NCBI RefSeq assembly: GCF_000720425.1
Contig: NZ_JOAJ01000003.1
Location: 186,001 to 250,000 of the forward strand
Reading direction: 5' to 3'
Length of the DNA stretch: 64,000 bases
From: Nocardia rhamnosiphila NBRC 108938
GTDB taxonomy: Bacteria > Actinomycetota > Actinomycetes > Mycobacteriales > Mycobacteriaceae
A program made the translations under genes and the position numbers. Every line of letters starts with the position of its first letter. Within the stretch, counting starts at the first letter, position 1. The notes beneath the pieces were generated by a model. The model was not told the DNA's origin and did not search any database. It saw only the letters and a list, made by a program, of their open reading frames with translations. Shown piece by piece: positions 62,890-64,000 of the stretch.

Positions 62890-63864
62890 ATGCAGGCAAT
62901 CGTAATGACGAATACCGGCGGGCCCGAGGTGCTGGTACCCCGGGAAATCCCGGAGCCGGCCCCCGGCCCGGGCGAAGTAGTGATCAGGACCGAGGCGATT
63001 CCCGTCCTGTACCCCGAAACCCAGCTGCGTGCCGGCGCGTTTCCGATGGCGTCGCCCCCGCCGGTCGTCTTCGGCTTCCAGGCGGCCGGCGAAGTGATCG
63101 CCGTGGGCGAGGGCGTCGGATCCGAGCACCTCGGACAACGGGTGGTGGCCGCCACGGACGGCACGGGGTCGTACGCCGAACTGGTCCGCGCGCGAGCGGA
63201 AGCCATGACCCCGATTCCCGCGGGCGTCACGGCCGCCGACGCGGCGGCGGTGATGATGAGCGGTTCGGTGGCGCTGGCGCTGCTCGAAGCCGCGGCGCTG
63301 ACCGGATCCGAAACAGTGCTGATCGAGGCCGGTGCCACCGGCGTGGGTGCCCACCTGGTCCAATTGGCCCGCGAATTCGGCGCGGCCCGGGTGATCGCGA
63401 CCGCCGGCGGTCCGGACAAGGTCCGGCGCGCGCGGGAATTGGGCGCCGACGAGGTGATCGACCACCGCCACGCGCACTGGCCCGAGGAACTTCGCGGGGA
63501 ACCGGGCCACACGATCGATATCGTGTTCGACTCACTCGGCGGTACCTCGGCGGCCGCGCTGCTCGATACCATGACGCCCGGCTCCGGGCGGATGCTCAGC
63601 TACGGCTGGCTTTCCGGGGAACCCGCCCGCGTCTCGGCGGCCGACCTCATCCCGCACGGGCTGACACTCACCGGATGCTCAGGCCCCGCCTGGCACGGCC
63701 GGGTGGACCACGCCCGTGCCGCGATACTCGAGCGAGTACCGGCCCTGGCGGCACCGGTGGAAACGATCCTGCCGCTCGACCGCGCCGCCGCGGCCCACGA
63801 ACTGCTGGAATCCCGGGCGCCACTCGGCAAGATCATCCTGCGGCCGGGCCCGGCGGCACGCTGA
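62890..63864 (+). CDS. Zinc-less medium-chain dehydrogenase, quinone oxidoreductase-like
   Basis: A 324-residue MDR-family protein. The GroES-like domain starts MQAIVMTNTGGPEVL; the Rossmann motif IEAGATGVGAHLVQLAREF (AxGxVG variant) is near residues 137-155. No structural-zinc Cys cluster or catalytic Cys-His pair is present, so it is of the NADPH:quinone reductase type. ATG 62890 has GGAG seven nt upstream. The divergent TetR gene and its two operators suggest induction by a quinone or electrophile, which is inference. Confidence 0.93.
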   Translation: MQAIVMTNTGGPEVLVPREIPEPAPGPGEVVIRTEAIPVLYPETQLRAGAFPMASPPPVVFGFQAAGEVIAVGEGVGSEHLGQRVVAATDGTGSYAELVRARAEAMTPIPAGVTAADAAAVMMSGSVALALLEAAALTGSETVLIEAGATGVGAHLVQLAREFGAARVIATAGGPDKVRRARELGADEVIDHRHAHWPEELRGEPGHTIDIVFDSLGGTSAAALLDTMTPGSGRMLSYGWLSGEPARVSAADLIPHGLTLTGCSGPAWHGRVDHARAAILERVPALAAPVETILPLDRAAAAHELLESRAPLGKIILRPGPAAR

Positions 63865-64000
63865 TCAGCGCGTCAGGACGAAGAAGTACGGTTCGGCCAG
63901 ACCGCGCATATCCATGACACCGAGCAGCCTGTCGTCGCCGAGCCGGCGAAAATGGTCGATGATCGGCAGATGGTCGTAGACCATGGCGGCGCTGACCACG
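63865..64000 (-). CDS. DUF4334/GXWXG-type protein, 5' end beyond window
   Basis: Only the last 44 codons are in the window. They read [20 protein letters not shown], then [11 protein letters not shown] and end with PYFFVLTR and TGA at 63865. The HLPIIDHFR and YFFVL segments match the DUF4334 C-terminal half of GXWXG-DUF4334 proteins common in mycobacteria. The function is not established. It converges on the dehydrogenase gene with no gap. Confidence 0.75.
   Translation of the reverse strand, partial: VVSAAMVYDHLPIIDHFRRLGDDRLLGVMDMRGLAEPYFFVLTR

Overview
The window is high-GC actinobacterial chromosome. It most resembles a mycolic-acid-bearing genus such as Nocardia, judged from gene content and order: actinobacterial IHF (mihF), whiA, a PriA without helicase motifs, Rv1417- and Rv1382-like membrane proteins, and GTG and possibly leaderless starts. 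The backbone is a long minus-strand housekeeping block in the order of the M. tuberculosis region from pyrR to secG, a comparison made from memory. In transcription order (high to low coordinate) it runs pyrR-pyrB-pyrC-membrane protein-carA-carB-pyrF (56.5-47.7 kb), mihF-gmk-rpoZ-coaBC-metK-priA (46.8-40.4 kb), def-fmt-rsmB (38.0-34.3 kb), rpe (29.3-30.0 kb), ribE-ribBA-ribH-PH-domain protein (25.7-22.7 kb), uvrC-rapZ-yvcK-whiA (19.0-13.8 kb), gap-pgk-tpiA (13.5-10.5 kb) and secG (5.1-5.3 kb).

Accessory genes sit in the seams of this backbone. Between rsmB and rpe lie a YjbR-like protein, a cytosolic molybdopterin oxidoreductase and an rsbW-sigF pair. Between rpe and ribE, where mycobacteria carry ribD and the lprG-P55 pair, lies a two-gene unit: a short membrane-anchored EACC1-type protein coupled to a caspase-like peptidase with about ten Sel1/TPR repeats. 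This is the best candidate for a conflict or programmed-death system here. Between tpiA and secG are two MFS transporters, a META-domain lipoprotein and a CPBP protease, and a strong terminator follows tpiA. A secreted lipase and a PadR regulator with a Gly/Phe-rich tail lie between priA and def.

The two ends are small regulator and enzyme modules. On the left are MarR with a HAD hydrolase and a divergent alpha/beta hydrolase, an unrecognised protein, and an epoxide-hydrolase-like gene divergent from a DHRS1-like SDR across a KstR-like palindrome. On the right are a methyltransferase, an alpha/beta hydrolase, a TetR gene with a repeated operator, a serine hydrolase with an extra N-terminal domain, an AlkB-type dioxygenase behind a near-consensus mycobacterial SOS box, a TetR/quinone-oxidoreductase pair with two operators, and the end of a DUF4334 gene.

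Regulatory sites readable from sequence include a PyrR RNA-binding loop next to the pyrR ribosome-binding site, operators for MarR, PadR and both TetR genes, and several long GC-rich hairpin terminators. I found no tRNA, rRNA, insertion sequence or CRISPR array.
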